DNA of 64,000 bases from Blautia sp. MSJ-9. GTDB taxonomy: Bacteria; Bacillota; Clostridia; Lachnospirales; Lachnospiraceae. A program made the translations under genes and the position numbers. This document shows, piece by piece, positions 1-8,568 of the stretch. Each line of letters begins with the position of its first letter. Position 1 is the first letter of the stretch. The stretch is from the NCBI RefSeq assembly GCF_018919065.1, contig NZ_JAHLQG010000049.1, forward strand, positions 1 to 64,000, written 5' to 3'. Under the pieces are notes generated by a model, which saw only the letters and a program-made list of their open reading frames with translations, ran no database searches and had not been told where the DNA came from.

Positions 1-222
1 CGGGCCGCTGGTGCATCGGTTAGACTGCCAAGTCTACGGCCGAGTAGCCAAGCCCGGAAGGGATAAACGCTGAAGGCATCTAAGCGTGAAGCCCCCCTTA
101 AGATGAGATATCCCATTCGAAAGAAGTAAACCCCCTTGAAGACGACGAGGTAGATAGGGCAGAGGTGGAAGTGCAGTAATGCATGGAGCTGACTGTTACT
201 AATCGGGTGAGGGCTTGACCAA
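1..222 (+). rRNA. 23S ribosomal RNA, 3' end (5' part lies outside the window)
   Basis: The sequence matches the conserved 3' terminal domain of bacterial 23S rRNA: the GGATAAACGCTGAAGGCATC segment near 60, the TTGAAGACGACGAGG segment near 136 and the terminal TACTAATCGG...GGGCTTGACC block ending near 220. The exact 3' end is estimated from the usual terminal stem. No 5S gene follows; a terminator starts 66 nt downstream. Confidence 0.96.
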
Positions 223-287
223 GAAATCGCAGGAAGTAATGATCTCAGGGAAATGTCAGCATGTATGTAGTTTTGAAGATATAGTAG

Positions 288-317
288 AAACCAGCTAGTT
301 GTTAGCTGGTTTTTTTG
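288..317 (+). terminator. rho-independent terminator of the rRNA operon
   Basis: A perfect 10-bp stem, AAACCAGCTA / TAGCTGGTTT, with a 5-nt loop, runs into seven T residues. It ends the rRNA transcript without a 5S gene in between. Confidence 0.9.
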
Positions 318-343
318 TGCTTAAAAATAGGTCTAAGAGGGAC

Positions 344-549
344 GTCAGAAAAAAGAATGGTTTCCCATGCGGTTTCGGAACCTAGGAATTCTAAGGGTCT
401 GGAGATCTGCTAAAAGCATGAGGAAAAATGCAAAACTCGCCGCGAAAGGGCTCAGACAGGTTGCTATTTTTCCTCATAACGCAGATCCCCACACCCTAAG
501 AATTACTACGGTCCCTGCAAATGCATGGGAAACCATTCTTTTTTCTGAC
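344..549. repeat. 206-bp palindromic (hairpin) repeat element
   Basis: The outer 27 bases (344-370) and (523-549) are exact reverse complements. Inside them two further arm segments pair imperfectly: the AATTCTAAGGGT...GGAGATCTGC region near 389-410 with the GCAGATCCCC...CCTAAGAATT region near 481-510, and ATGAGGAAAAATGCAA near 418 with TTGCTATTTTTCCTCAT near 462-478. The loop contains an ACTCGCCGCGAAAGGGCTCA motif. The whole transcript would fold into one long rod. The flanks carry near-identical 10-mers, TAAGAGGGAC (334-343) and TAAGTGGGAC (562-571), possibly a degraded target duplication. A 65-codon frame inside it is a by-product of the palindrome. It looks like a non-autonomous mobile or REP-type element. 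Confidence 0.7.
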
Positions 550-763
550 TGTTTATTGACTTAAGTGGGACAGATTTACTGGTGAGAGAATAATTAAATA
601 ATTAGCGGTGTGGGAGAAGAATATACAAAGTATGTAAATATATAACGGCATATAATAGGAAGCAATTAATAAAAATGACAATGAGATTTTAAAAGTTTAG
701 AAGAATCCTTGTTATTCTGCATAAAAAACAAAGGATTTCGAAGAAAAACAGAAGTATTTTGTA

Positions 764-792
764 TAGTTTTTTCAAGAATCCATTGTTATAAT
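764..792 (+). promoter_or_regulatory. candidate promoter of mglB
   Basis: A perfect TATAAT at 787-792 lies 104 nt before the mglB start, but the -35 region (TAGTTT at 764-769) is poor. A poor -35 would fit an activator-dependent promoter, for example one driven by the AraC-type regulator at 5098. A second TTGACA at 834-839 has no good -10 at normal spacing. The rest of 572-895 shows no gene. Confidence 0.4.
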
Positions 793-895
793 ACAATCAC
801 AGTAAAACAAACGGGCACGCGAGAGAGTGAGCGTTGACAAAGGCTCTGCGTGTTTAATAAACAAATCAAACGTAAATTCAAGGAGGGTTTTTACA

Positions 896-1984
896 ATGAA
901 AAGAAAATTAGTGAGCTTAGTACTTGCAACAGCAATGATCACATCATCTATGGTGGCAATGCCTGTATTCGCATCTGATGACACAGCAACAGAGGAAACA
1001 GCTGACGAGAAGAAAGATGATGCTGCAGATGATACAGAAAAACCTGATGTAGATTTATCAGACAAAAAAGTTGGCATTTGTATTTATCAGTTCTCTGATA
1101 ACTTCATGACTCTGTTCCGTACAGAACTGGAAAACTATCTGATCGAGCTTGGATTCTCTAAAGATAACATCACAATCCAGGATGGTGCTAATGACCAGGC
1201 TACACAGTCCAACCAGATTGACGCTTTCATTGCTGATGGTGTAGATTTACTTATCATCAACCCGGTAAACTCCTCCTCTGCAGAGAGTATTACAGATAAA
1301 GTAGTAGCAGCTAATATCCCGCTTGTATATGTAAACCGTGAGCCAAGCGAAGATGAAGAGAAGAGATGGGAAGACAACGGCTGGAACGTTACATATGTAG
1401 GATGCGACGCTCGTCAGTCCGGAACAATGCAGGGTGAGATCATTGCTGATCTTGGTCTTGACACAATTGATAAGAACGGAAACGGAAAAGTTGATTATAT
1501 CATGATCGAAGGTGACCCGGAGAACGTTGATGCTAAATATCGTACAGAATTCTCTGTAAAAGCTCTTGAGGATGCAGGACTTGAAGTTAACCAGCTTGAC
1601 GATCAGGTAGGTAACTGGGATCAGGCTACAGCTCAGCAGCTTGTTGCTAACGACTTAAGCCAGTTTGGTGATGATGTAGAAGTTGTATTCTGTAACAACG
1701 ATGCTATGGCACTTGGTGCTCTTCAGTCTATCGAAGCTGCCGGACGTACAGTTGGCGATAACATCTTCCTTGTAGGTGTAGATGCTCTGTCCGAGGCTCT
1801 TGATAAAGTAGAAGAAGGCAAAATGACAGGTACAGTATTTAACGATCATATTTCTCAGTCTCATTCAGCAGCAGATGCAGCTGTTAAATATCTTGCAGGC
1901 GAAGAAAATGAACACTACATCGGCTGTGATTACGTAAAAGTAACTACAGACAACGTAGCTGATATTAAAGAAATGACAAAATAA
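896..1984 (+). CDS. mglB: galactose/glucose-type sugar ABC transporter, substrate-binding protein (MglB-like)
   Basis: Extracellular binding protein of 362 aa that delivers a hexose to MglAC. The start is the ATG behind AAGGAGGG, giving a Sec signal peptide (MKRKL... with VFA-S cleavage near residue 27); an upstream in-frame GTG at 827 lacks a proper RBS. An acidic linker (28-55) precedes a type-I periplasmic-binding fold. The calcium loop typical of galactose-binding protein is present (D192, N194, N196, K198, D200 in DKNGNGKVD), as is the sugar-binding NNDAMALGA at 267-275. There is no lipobox cysteine, unlike the paralogue at 9543, so anchoring is unclear. It leads an operon with mglA and mglC. 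Galactose or glucose is inferred from family resemblance. Confidence 0.9.
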   Translation: MKRKLVSLVLATAMITSSMVAMPVFASDDTATEETADEKKDDAADDTEKPDVDLSDKKVGICIYQFSDNFMTLFRTELENYLIELGFSKDNITIQDGANDQATQSNQIDAFIADGVDLLIINPVNSSSAESITDKVVAANIPLVYVNREPSEDEEKRWEDNGWNVTYVGCDARQSGTMQGEIIADLGLDTIDKNGNGKVDYIMIEGDPENVDAKYRTEFSVKALEDAGLEVNQLDDQVGNWDQATAQQLVANDLSQFGDDVEVVFCNNDAMALGALQSIEAAGRTVGDNIFLVGVDALSEALDKVEEGKMTGTVFNDHISQSHSAADAAVKYLAGEENEHYIGCDYVKVTTDNVADIKEMTK

Positions 1985-2001
1985 TTTAATTGATCTTGCT
2001 C

Positions 2002-2041
2002 AGAAAGGTGCGGGTGACTTAAAAGGCACCCGTACTTTTCT
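2002..2041 (+). terminator. intercistronic hairpin / partial terminator between mglB and mglA
   Basis: AGAAA..GTGCGGGTG pairs with CACCCGTAC..TTTCT around a short loop, with only a short T run. Such attenuating or RNA-stabilising hairpins behind binding-protein genes usually keep binding-protein mRNA above ATPase and permease mRNA. Confidence 0.6.
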
Positions 2042-2068
2042 GTGAGAAAAGGGAAAGGGAGGAGAAAT

Positions 2069-3577
2069 ATGTCTGAGTACAAACTGCAGCTGAAGGGCGT
2101 CTGCAAATCTTTCCCAGGTGTTAAGGCACTTGATAATGTACAGCTGTCACTCCGTCCGGGTACAGTACATGCTCTTATGGGAGAGAATGGTGCAGGAAAG
2201 TCTACTTTGATGAAATGTTTATTCGGTATTTACAAAATGGATGCCGGAGAAGTCTACTTAGATGGACAGAAAATTGTAGTTAATAATCCTGATGAAGCAA
2301 TGAAATATGGTATCGCAATGGTACATCAGGAGTTACAGCCGGTTCCGGCAAGAACAGTAGCGGAAAATCTTTACCTTGGACGTTTTCCTACAAAGAAATA
2401 CGGTCCTTTACAGGTAATTGACCATAAAAAGATGTATGAAGATACAGCATACTGGCTGAAAGAAGTTAAGATGGATTTTGATCCGAAGGCTCTTCTGGGT
2501 GATCTTTCTATCGGACAGATGCAGTCAGTAGAAATTGCAAAAGCAGTTTCACACAATGCGAAGGTGGTAATCTTTGATGAGCCTACATCCTCATTATCAG
2601 ATAACGAAGTAGAAGCTCTTTTCAGGATCATGAATGATCTGAGAGATAAAGGTGTTGCCATGGTTTACATTTCTCATAAGATGGATGAGATCAAACGTAT
2701 TGCAGATGATATCACCATCATGCGAGACGGTACATATGTAGGAACCTGGCCTGCAGCCGAAATGACTACAGAAGATATCATTACCAAGATGGTAGGACGT
2801 GAGCTGACCAATGTATATCCGGAAAGAAAGAATAAACCAGGAGAAGTGGTCATGGAGGTGAAACATTTAAGTTCTATCCATGAGAAATCATTCCAGGATG
2901 TATCTTTCACACTCCGCAAAGGTGAAATTCTTGGATTTGGCGGTCTGGTAGGAGCTCAGAGAACAGAGCTTCTGGAAGGCGTTTTCGGAATGAGAGCGAT
3001 CCAGTCCGGAGAGATTTATATTAAAGGCAAAAAAGTAAATATCAAACATCCGGCAGATGCCATGAAAGCCGGAATCGGTCTGATCACAGAGGACAGACGT
3101 GGAAATGGTATTTTTGGATGTCTTTCCATCAAGGATAATGTAGGTGTTTCTATTTATAACAAACATCTGAAAGCCGGATTTGTGCTTGATCATAAGACGA
3201 TCAACGGAATCGTAGACGACAGTATCAAGAAGCTGCGTATCAAGACTCCGAATATGCAGGAGCATATCGCAAACCTGTCCGGTGGTAACCAGCAGAAGGT
3301 TATCGTTGCAAGATGGCTGGCAAATGATCCGGATATCCTGATCATGGACGAGCCTACCCGTGGTATCGATGTTGGTGCAAAACACGAGATCTATGAGATC
3401 ATGAACGACCTGGCAGCAGAAGGCAAAGCCATTATTATGATTTCTTCAGAAATGGCAGAGCTGCTTGGTATGTCTGACCGTGTTTATGTAATGTGTAACG
3501 GAAAGATGCGCGGAGAACTTACAGAGGAAAATGAAATGACTCAGGAACATGTTATGAGTTATGCTACAAAATTCTGA
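2069..3577 (+). CDS. mglA: sugar ABC transporter ATP-binding protein (MglA-like, two fused ATPase domains)
   Basis: Cytoplasmic ATPase of 502 aa that energises sugar import through MglC. Two tandem ABC domains are visible. The first has a canonical Walker A (GENGAGKST, 38-46), a divergent signature LSIGQMQ and Walker B VVIFDEPTSSL. The second has a degenerate Walker A (GLVGAQRTEL) but a good signature LSGGNQQK and Walker B ILIMDEPTRGID, the pattern of the CUT2/MglA family. Length matches the family (about 500 aa). The ATG at 2069 follows GGGAGGAG; an upstream GTG at 2042 is less likely. It overlaps nothing and is followed 19 nt later by mglC. Confidence 0.93.
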   Translation: MSEYKLQLKGVCKSFPGVKALDNVQLSLRPGTVHALMGENGAGKSTLMKCLFGIYKMDAGEVYLDGQKIVVNNPDEAMKYGIAMVHQELQPVPARTVAENLYLGRFPTKKYGPLQVIDHKKMYEDTAYWLKEVKMDFDPKALLGDLSIGQMQSVEIAKAVSHNAKVVIFDEPTSSLSDNEVEALFRIMNDLRDKGVAMVYISHKMDEIKRIADDITIMRDGTYVGTWPAAEMTTEDIITKMVGRELTNVYPERKNKPGEVVMEVKHLSSIHEKSFQDVSFTLRKGEILGFGGLVGAQRTELLEGVFGMRAIQSGEIYIKGKKVNIKHPADAMKAGIGLITEDRRGNGIFGCLSIKDNVGVSIYNKHLKAGFVLDHKTINGIVDDSIKKLRIKTPNMQEHIANLSGGNQQKVIVARWLANDPDILIMDEPTRGIDVGAKHEIYEIMNDLAAEGKAIIMISSEMAELLGMSDRVYVMCNGKMRGELTEENEMTQEHVMSYATKF

Positions 3578-3596
3578 TGATGGGAGGAGAAAAATA

Positions 3597-4583
3597 ATGG
3601 GTAAAAAGAAATTAAGCTTTAAAGAGATTATGACAAATTATGGTGTTATCATCATCATGGTTTGCCTTATCGTATTCACAGGAATCACAAGACCAAACTT
3701 TATAACAACAAACAACCTTACTAATATTCTTGCAACTATGAGTTTCCGTCTGGTAATCGCACTTGGTATTGCCGGATGTATCATTACAGCAGGATGTGAT
3801 CTTTCCGCAGGTCGTATGATTGGTTTCGGCGGATGTATCGCAGGTACACTGCTTCAGAAAATGGACTATTCCGCTAAATTCTATCCGGATATGAAACCGT
3901 TAAACATCTGGCTTGCACTTCTGGTCGTTATGCTGATCTGTGCAGCATTCGGTCTGGTAACAGGTTTCTTTATCGCATACCTGAACGTACCGCCATTCAT
4001 TTCCACAATGGCTATGATGGAAATCGTTTATGGTATCTGCAGTATTTATACAAATGCAACGCCTCTTGGAGGATATGTAAGTGAGTATACAGGACTTGCT
4101 ACAGGTAAATTCCTTGGAATGAGCTATCTGGTATGGATCGCAATCCTGGTTGGTGTTATCACATGGTTTATCTTCAACATGACCCGTCATGGAAAATATA
4201 TGTATGCAATCGGTGGTAACCCACAGGCTGCAGAAGTTGCCGGTGTTCCGGTTAAGAAAACTCTTATCATTATCTATGCAAAAGCAGCAGCTATGTATGG
4301 TCTTGCAGGATTTATGATGGGTGCAAAAGCCGGCGGTGCATCTGTTCAGTTAGGTTATGGTTATGAAATGGAAGCTATCGCAGCTTGTACTATCGGTGGT
4401 GTATCTGTAACCGGTGGTCGTGGTAAAGTATCTTCCGCTCTGGTCGGTGTTGCAGTATTCGAATTCCTGAAAGCAGCACTTCAGTTCCTGGGAGTAAATG
4501 CATACGCTCAGTACATCGCACTTGGTGTTATCATCTTCATTGCTATTTCACTGGATATCAGAAAATACATTGCAAGAAAATAA
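3597..4583 (+). CDS. mglC: sugar ABC transporter permease (MglC-like)
   Basis: Integral membrane permease of 328 aa, BPD_transp_2 (CUT2) family, partner of MglA and MglB. It is strongly hydrophobic with about eight to ten membrane segments and a basic N-terminus (MGKKKLSFKE). Family-typical stretches include GITRPNFITTNNLTNIL near the N-terminus and GGVSVTGGRGKVSSALVG in the cytoplasmic loop that contacts the ATPase. The start follows GGGAGGAG at 3582. It closes the mgl operon before the hairpin at 4609. Confidence 0.92.
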   Translation: MGKKKLSFKEIMTNYGVIIIMVCLIVFTGITRPNFITTNNLTNILATMSFRLVIALGIAGCIITAGCDLSAGRMIGFGGCIAGTLLQKMDYSAKFYPDMKPLNIWLALLVVMLICAAFGLVTGFFIAYLNVPPFISTMAMMEIVYGICSIYTNATPLGGYVSEYTGLATGKFLGMSYLVWIAILVGVITWFIFNMTRHGKYMYAIGGNPQAAEVAGVPVKKTLIIIYAKAAAMYGLAGFMMGAKAGGASVQLGYGYEMEAIAACTIGGVSVTGGRGKVSSALVGVAVFEFLKAALQFLGVNAYAQYIALGVIIFIAISLDIRKYIARK

Positions 4584-4608
4584 TAAAAAGTATATAATGT
4601 TACATATA

Positions 4609-4640
4609 GGGCCGCCGTTTTGGTACGACGGTCCTTTCTT
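4609..4640 (+). terminator. terminator behind mglC
   Basis: GGGCCGCCG pairs with CGACGGTCC (one mismatch and one G-U pair) and is followed by TTTCTTTAT. Moderate strength; read-through to the gene at 4681 is possible. Confidence 0.65.
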
Positions 4641-4680
4641 TATATATACAGCTGCGAAATAAAAAGAGGAGAAATAAAAA

Positions 4681-5013
4681 ATGGGAAACAGTTATTTATC
4701 AAATGCAATGATTCCGCTGATGATGACTCTTGTTCTTGGATATTATGCAGCCCGTCTGCTGATCTTTCATGATACAGAATCCATCACAGGGAAAGATAAT
4801 GGAAAGAAACTTAAGGACAAAGAGAAATATGTGGCAGAATCAGGAAAGCTGATACTTTTTCTTGCGGCAGGTTCTTTTGTTATGGCAATCTTAATGTACT
4901 TCAGTGTCCATGCGGCAGTTGTGGAAATTGCGGTGTGGTTTGTGGTTTTCGGTATTTTATGGAAACGTATGAATGATAAATACGGAACTCCGAATTCACA
5001 TAAGAAGAAATAA
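4681..5013 (+). CDS. small hypothetical membrane protein
   Basis: A 110-aa protein with a good RBS (AGAGGAG, 4666-4672). Hydrophobic segments lie at about 8-28, 57-77 and 79-97; a charged loop (residues 37-53, TGKDNGKKLKDKEK) and a lysine-rich C-terminus (NSHKKK) flank them. I do not recognise the family. It sits between the mgl operon and the two-component genes, 84 nt before the response regulator, so it may belong to the signalling operon. No function is proposed. Confidence 0.7.
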   Translation: MGNSYLSNAMIPLMMTLVLGYYAARLLIFHDTESITGKDNGKKLKDKEKYVAESGKLILFLAAGSFVMAILMYFSVHAAVVEIAVWFVVFGILWKRMNDKYGTPNSHKKK

Positions 5014-5039
5014 GATAACTATTTGACAGAGTGCTGATT

Positions 5040-5060
5040 GTGAAGGCACTGAACGGTTAC
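5040..5060 (+). repeat. copy 1 of a dispersed 21-nt intergenic repeat
   Basis: GTGAAGGCACTGAA followed by CGGTTAC. Related copies are at 18238, 25622 and 53228. Each lies 28-54 nt before the start of a gene on the same strand. Confidence 0.55.
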
Positions 5061-5097
5061 GAGACAAAAAAACAAAAATGTAGAGACAGGTGTAGAG

Positions 5098-6696
5098 ATG
5101 GAGAAGTATTCAGTACTGCTTGTGGATGATGAGGAAGATGTTATCCAGATTATTATGAAAAAGATGGACTGGGAAAGTATGGGGTTTCAGATTGCGGGCT
5201 ATGCGCATAATGGTGTGGAAGCTCTGGAGATGGCAGAGGAACTGCAGCCGGATGTGGTAATGACAGATATTAAGATGCCGTACATGGACGGACTGACCTT
5301 AAGCCGTAAGCTAAAAGAACTTTATCGCACAGTCAAGATTATTATTTTTTCAGGTTTTGATGAATTTGAATATGCAAAAGAAGCAATTCAGATTGAAGTG
5401 GAGGAATATATTTTGAAGCCCATTGATGCCGGAAACCTGAAAGAGGTATTCGGGCGTATCCACGAGAAGATAGGGCGGGAGATGGATGAGAAGAGAAATG
5501 TGGATAAGCTGAGAGAATATTACATGGAAAGTCTTCCGATTCTTCAGGAAAATTTCTATACCTCTCTGATTGACGGACGTATTCCTGAGGGGGAGGTTGA
5601 AAAATATCTTTCTAACTATCAGATTGATCTTACCGGCCCCTGTTATGTAGTTTCTATTTTACATATCAGCACTACAGATATTCCACAGAATATGAATCCT
5701 TTTTTGCTGGGGGTATCAGTGAAAAAGCTGGCAGAAGAACATATGGAAGGGGAATGGAAATCAAGGATTCTGATGTATCTGGGAGATATTGTGGTAATCA
5801 CACAGCTTGAAGAACAGGAACAGATTACTGCGTTTACGGATTTTATGGATCAGTTCTGTCGTCTGGCAAAGCATGTATGTGAAGCAATGGTAACTGCAGG
5901 GATCGGATATGTATGTGACAATCTGCCGGATATCCGGCTGTCATGGCAGGGTGCAAGGAGTGCTGTTTCCTATCGCGTGATCTATGGAAATGCGCGTGCG
6001 ATCAATATTGCGGAAATTGATCCTATGGAGAATGTGGATGAACGTTGGGAGGAACAGGAAATACAGAAGATTCTTAAAAGAATCCGTATGGGAACAAGAG
6101 AAGAACTGGAAACAGAAATCAGTCACTGTGTATGCAGGTTTCTTCAGGATGGAACTACTATGCAGAAATATCAGATTTTTATTATGGGACTTCTTACAGA
6201 ACTTTTTCGTTTCTGCAATAACAATCAGTTGGACAGTGTTGAATTTTACGGTGAAAAGGGGGAAGCTTTTGATAAGTGCATGCAGATGGAATCCCCGAAG
6301 GAACTGGAGCAGTGGCTTCTGAAAGTCTGTGAGAAGTTACAGGAAACCGTTCAGCAGGAACGGCAGGCAAGTACCAGATCTTTTGTTTCCAGAGCTGTGG
6401 AATATGTGCAGGAACATTACAGCGACAGAAACATTACTATAGAATCCGTATGTCGTGAACTGGGTGTGAGTGCTGCATATTTTTCTACGATCTTTAAAAA
6501 AGAAACAGGTAAAACATTTATCAGTTTTCTGACAGATTACAGAATGGAAAAAGCAGTGGAGCTTCTCATGACTACCAGTGATAAGACTTATATTATTGCG
6601 GAAAAAGTGGGGTATGCAGATCCTAATTATTTCAGTTACGCATTTAAAAAGCAGTACAGTATGTCGCCGTCTAAGTATCGTACTGCCAACAGTTAA
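5098..6696 (+). CDS. response regulator, YesN type (receiver + AraC-family DNA-binding domain)
   Basis: Cytoplasmic transcription factor of 532 aa, partner of the kinase that follows 21 nt later. Residues 1-120 form a receiver domain: acidic pocket DDEED (10-14), phospho-acceptor D57 in MTDIKMPYMDG and the conserved K in YILKPIDAG. A long middle region (about 130-420) is typical of YesN-like proteins. The C-terminus (about 425-532) is an AraC double helix-turn-helix ending YADPNYFSYAFKKQYSMSPSKYR. The RBS AGGTG is modest. Context (sugar importer upstream, two sugar-binding proteins downstream) suggests it activates hexose-uptake genes, perhaps mglBAC. Confidence 0.92.
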   Translation: MEKYSVLLVDDEEDVIQIIMKKMDWESMGFQIAGYAHNGVEALEMAEELQPDVVMTDIKMPYMDGLTLSRKLKELYRTVKIIIFSGFDEFEYAKEAIQIEVEEYILKPIDAGNLKEVFGRIHEKIGREMDEKRNVDKLREYYMESLPILQENFYTSLIDGRIPEGEVEKYLSNYQIDLTGPCYVVSILHISTTDIPQNMNPFLLGVSVKKLAEEHMEGEWKSRILMYLGDIVVITQLEEQEQITAFTDFMDQFCRLAKHVCEAMVTAGIGYVCDNLPDIRLSWQGARSAVSYRVIYGNARAINIAEIDPMENVDERWEEQEIQKILKRIRMGTREELETEISHCVCRFLQDGTTMQKYQIFIMGLLTELFRFCNNNQLDSVEFYGEKGEAFDKCMQMESPKELEQWLLKVCEKLQETVQQERQASTRSFVSRAVEYVQEHYSDRNITIESVCRELGVSAAYFSTIFKKETGKTFISFLTDYRMEKAVELLMTTSDKTYIIAEKVGYADPNYFSYAFKKQYSMSPSKYRTANS

Positions 6697-6717
6697 TAAC
6701 AAAAGACAGGAGAATCA

Positions 6718-8568
6718 GTGGAAAAGATCAGAGAATTATTAACCCATAAGAACAAAAAAACAAGAAGTATGCAGATGACAATATCTATTTCTTTTACAAT
6801 TCTGTCTGTATGCTGTATGTGTCTTCTTGGAGTTATGCTTTATCAGCAGTTTACCAGAAAAGCAGAGAATCTTACAGTCGAAAATTCAAGGCAGCTTCTT
6901 AATCAGACGACCATCAATCTGGAGGATTATCTGAGGAATATGCGTCGTATTTCGGATGCAATGTATTATACGGTAATCAAGAATACAGACATCGGAAGTG
7001 AGAGTCTGGAGGATTCTATGAATCTTTTGTACGAGGCGAACAAGGATAAGCTGGTCAGTGTGGCATGTTATACAAATGATGGGAAGCTGACAGAAGCATC
7101 TCCCATTGCCACAGAGAAACCAGGAGTTGATGTAAAATCGCAGAAATGGTTTCAGGATGCTGCCGGAGAACTGGAAAACTTTCATTTCTCCACACCTCAT
7201 GTGCAGAATCTCTTTGATGACCCATCTTACAGATATTACTGGGTGGTTTCCTTAAGCCGTACGGTGGAGCTTACCAGAAATGGAAATACCATGCTGGGTG
7301 TTCTTCTGGTTGATATGAATTACAGCAGTATTGAGCAGCTTCTTGAGAAGGCAAACACAGACACTTCCGGTGAATATGTATATCTGATGGCACCGGACGG
7401 GGAAATTATCTATCATCCCAAGCAGAACCTGATCCACATGGGGCTGTATGAGGAAAATAATACCGAGGCAGCAGGATATGAAGATACTACTGTAAAAGAG
7501 AATTTCCATGGTGAAAAGCGACTGGTAACAGTAAAAACCATCAGTTACACAGGCTGGAAGCTGATCAGTGTGGTTCCCATGAAATCTTTCAGCATGGGGA
7601 TGACAGGTATGAGAAATCTGGTAGTTCTTCTGGTAGCTCTGACAGTACTTGCGGCGGTGATGCTGAATCAGATGGTTTCTGCCAGAATATCAAAACCACT
7701 GCGCCGCCTGAATGATTCGGTGAAGGAGTGGGAAGCCGGAAATATGAATCCGGATATTTATATAGGCGGTTCCATGGAAGTAGAGCATCTGGGAAAAACA
7801 CTTCGCTCTACGGTTGCGCAGATTCGTCAGCTTATGGATGATATTGTAGTGGAACAGGAGGAGAAGCGAAAGAGTGAACTGGATGCCCTGCAGTCTCAGA
7901 TCAACCCGCATTTCTTATATAATACACTGGATTCTATTGTCTGGATGATTACAGGTGAAAGATATGATGATGCGGTATTTATGATCACGCAGCTTGCCAG
8001 TCTGTTTCGCATCAGTCTGAGCAAGGGTAAAACTGTGATTAAGATTGAGGATGAAGTCAAGCATGCCAGAAATTACATGAATATCCAGAAGATCAGATAT
8101 AAGAACAGCTTTGAAGTGGATTTTCAGATAGAGGAAGATATTCTGGATGGGTGTATTGTAAAGCTGGTGCTTCAGCCTTTGCTTGAGAATGCTATTTATT
8201 ATGGTATGGAATTTATGGACGGAGAGGGTGAAATCCATGTCCGGGGTTACCGCAAGGATAAGGATGTTTATCTGGAGGTGGAAGATAATGGACTTGGAAT
8301 GCCGGAAGAAGAGGCCGCAGAGCTTCTTAACGGAAAAGAAAGACCGCATAAGCATGGCTCAGGCGTTGGTCTGGTCAATGTCCACAGCCGTCTGAAGCTT
8401 CGCTTCGGAGAGGCTTATGGTCTGGTTATTCACAGTTGCCCAGATGAGGGAATGATGGTACAGATCCATATTCCGTATATTCCATATACAGTGGAGACGC
8501 AGAAATTTCTGGAAAGTGGAAAGGATTATTCTTCAGTGTCAGCATCCGGAAAGGAGGGTTCGGAATGA
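6718..8568 (+). CDS. sensor histidine kinase, YesM type
   Basis: Membrane kinase of 616 aa that phosphorylates the regulator at 5098. It starts with GTG behind ACAGGAGA. A membrane segment lies at about 23-44, an extracellular Cache-like sensor domain at about 45-285, a second membrane segment near 293-315, then HAMP. The His_kinase domain carries H398 in QSQINPHFLYNTLDS, and an HATPase domain follows with N-box LLENAIYYG and G-boxes DNGLGM and GSGVGLVN. Its stop overlaps the start of the next gene by 4 nt (ATGA), so the anchored binding protein is translationally coupled and may act as its ligand sensor. Confidence 0.93.
   Translation: MEKIRELLTHKNKKTRSMQMTISISFTILSVCCMCLLGVMLYQQFTRKAENLTVENSRQLLNQTTINLEDYLRNMRRISDAMYYTVIKNTDIGSESLEDSMNLLYEANKDKLVSVACYTNDGKLTEASPIATEKPGVDVKSQKWFQDAAGELENFHFSTPHVQNLFDDPSYRYYWVVSLSRTVELTRNGNTMLGVLLVDMNYSSIEQLLEKANTDTSGEYVYLMAPDGEIIYHPKQNLIHMGLYEENNTEAAGYEDTTVKENFHGEKRLVTVKTISYTGWKLISVVPMKSFSMGMTGMRNLVVLLVALTVLAAVMLNQMVSARISKPLRRLNDSVKEWEAGNMNPDIYIGGSMEVEHLGKTLRSTVAQIRQLMDDIVVEQEEKRKSELDALQSQINPHFLYNTLDSIVWMITGERYDDAVFMITQLASLFRISLSKGKTVIKIEDEVKHARNYMNIQKIRYKNSFEVDFQIEEDILDGCIVKLVLQPLLENAIYYGMEFMDGEGEIHVRGYRKDKDVYLEVEDNGLGMPEEEAAELLNGKERPHKHGSGVGLVNVHSRLKLRFGEAYGLVIHSCPDEGMMVQIHIPYIPYTVETQKFLESGKDYSSVSASGKEGSE

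Noticed and set aside
223-287. Possible 5S rRNA behind 23S
   Set aside because: The interval is too short and lacks 5S conserved segments before the terminator.
367-564. 65-codon open frame behind the rRNA operon
   Set aside because: It lies within the 206-bp palindrome, has no RBS, and its coding content is explained by the inverted repeat.
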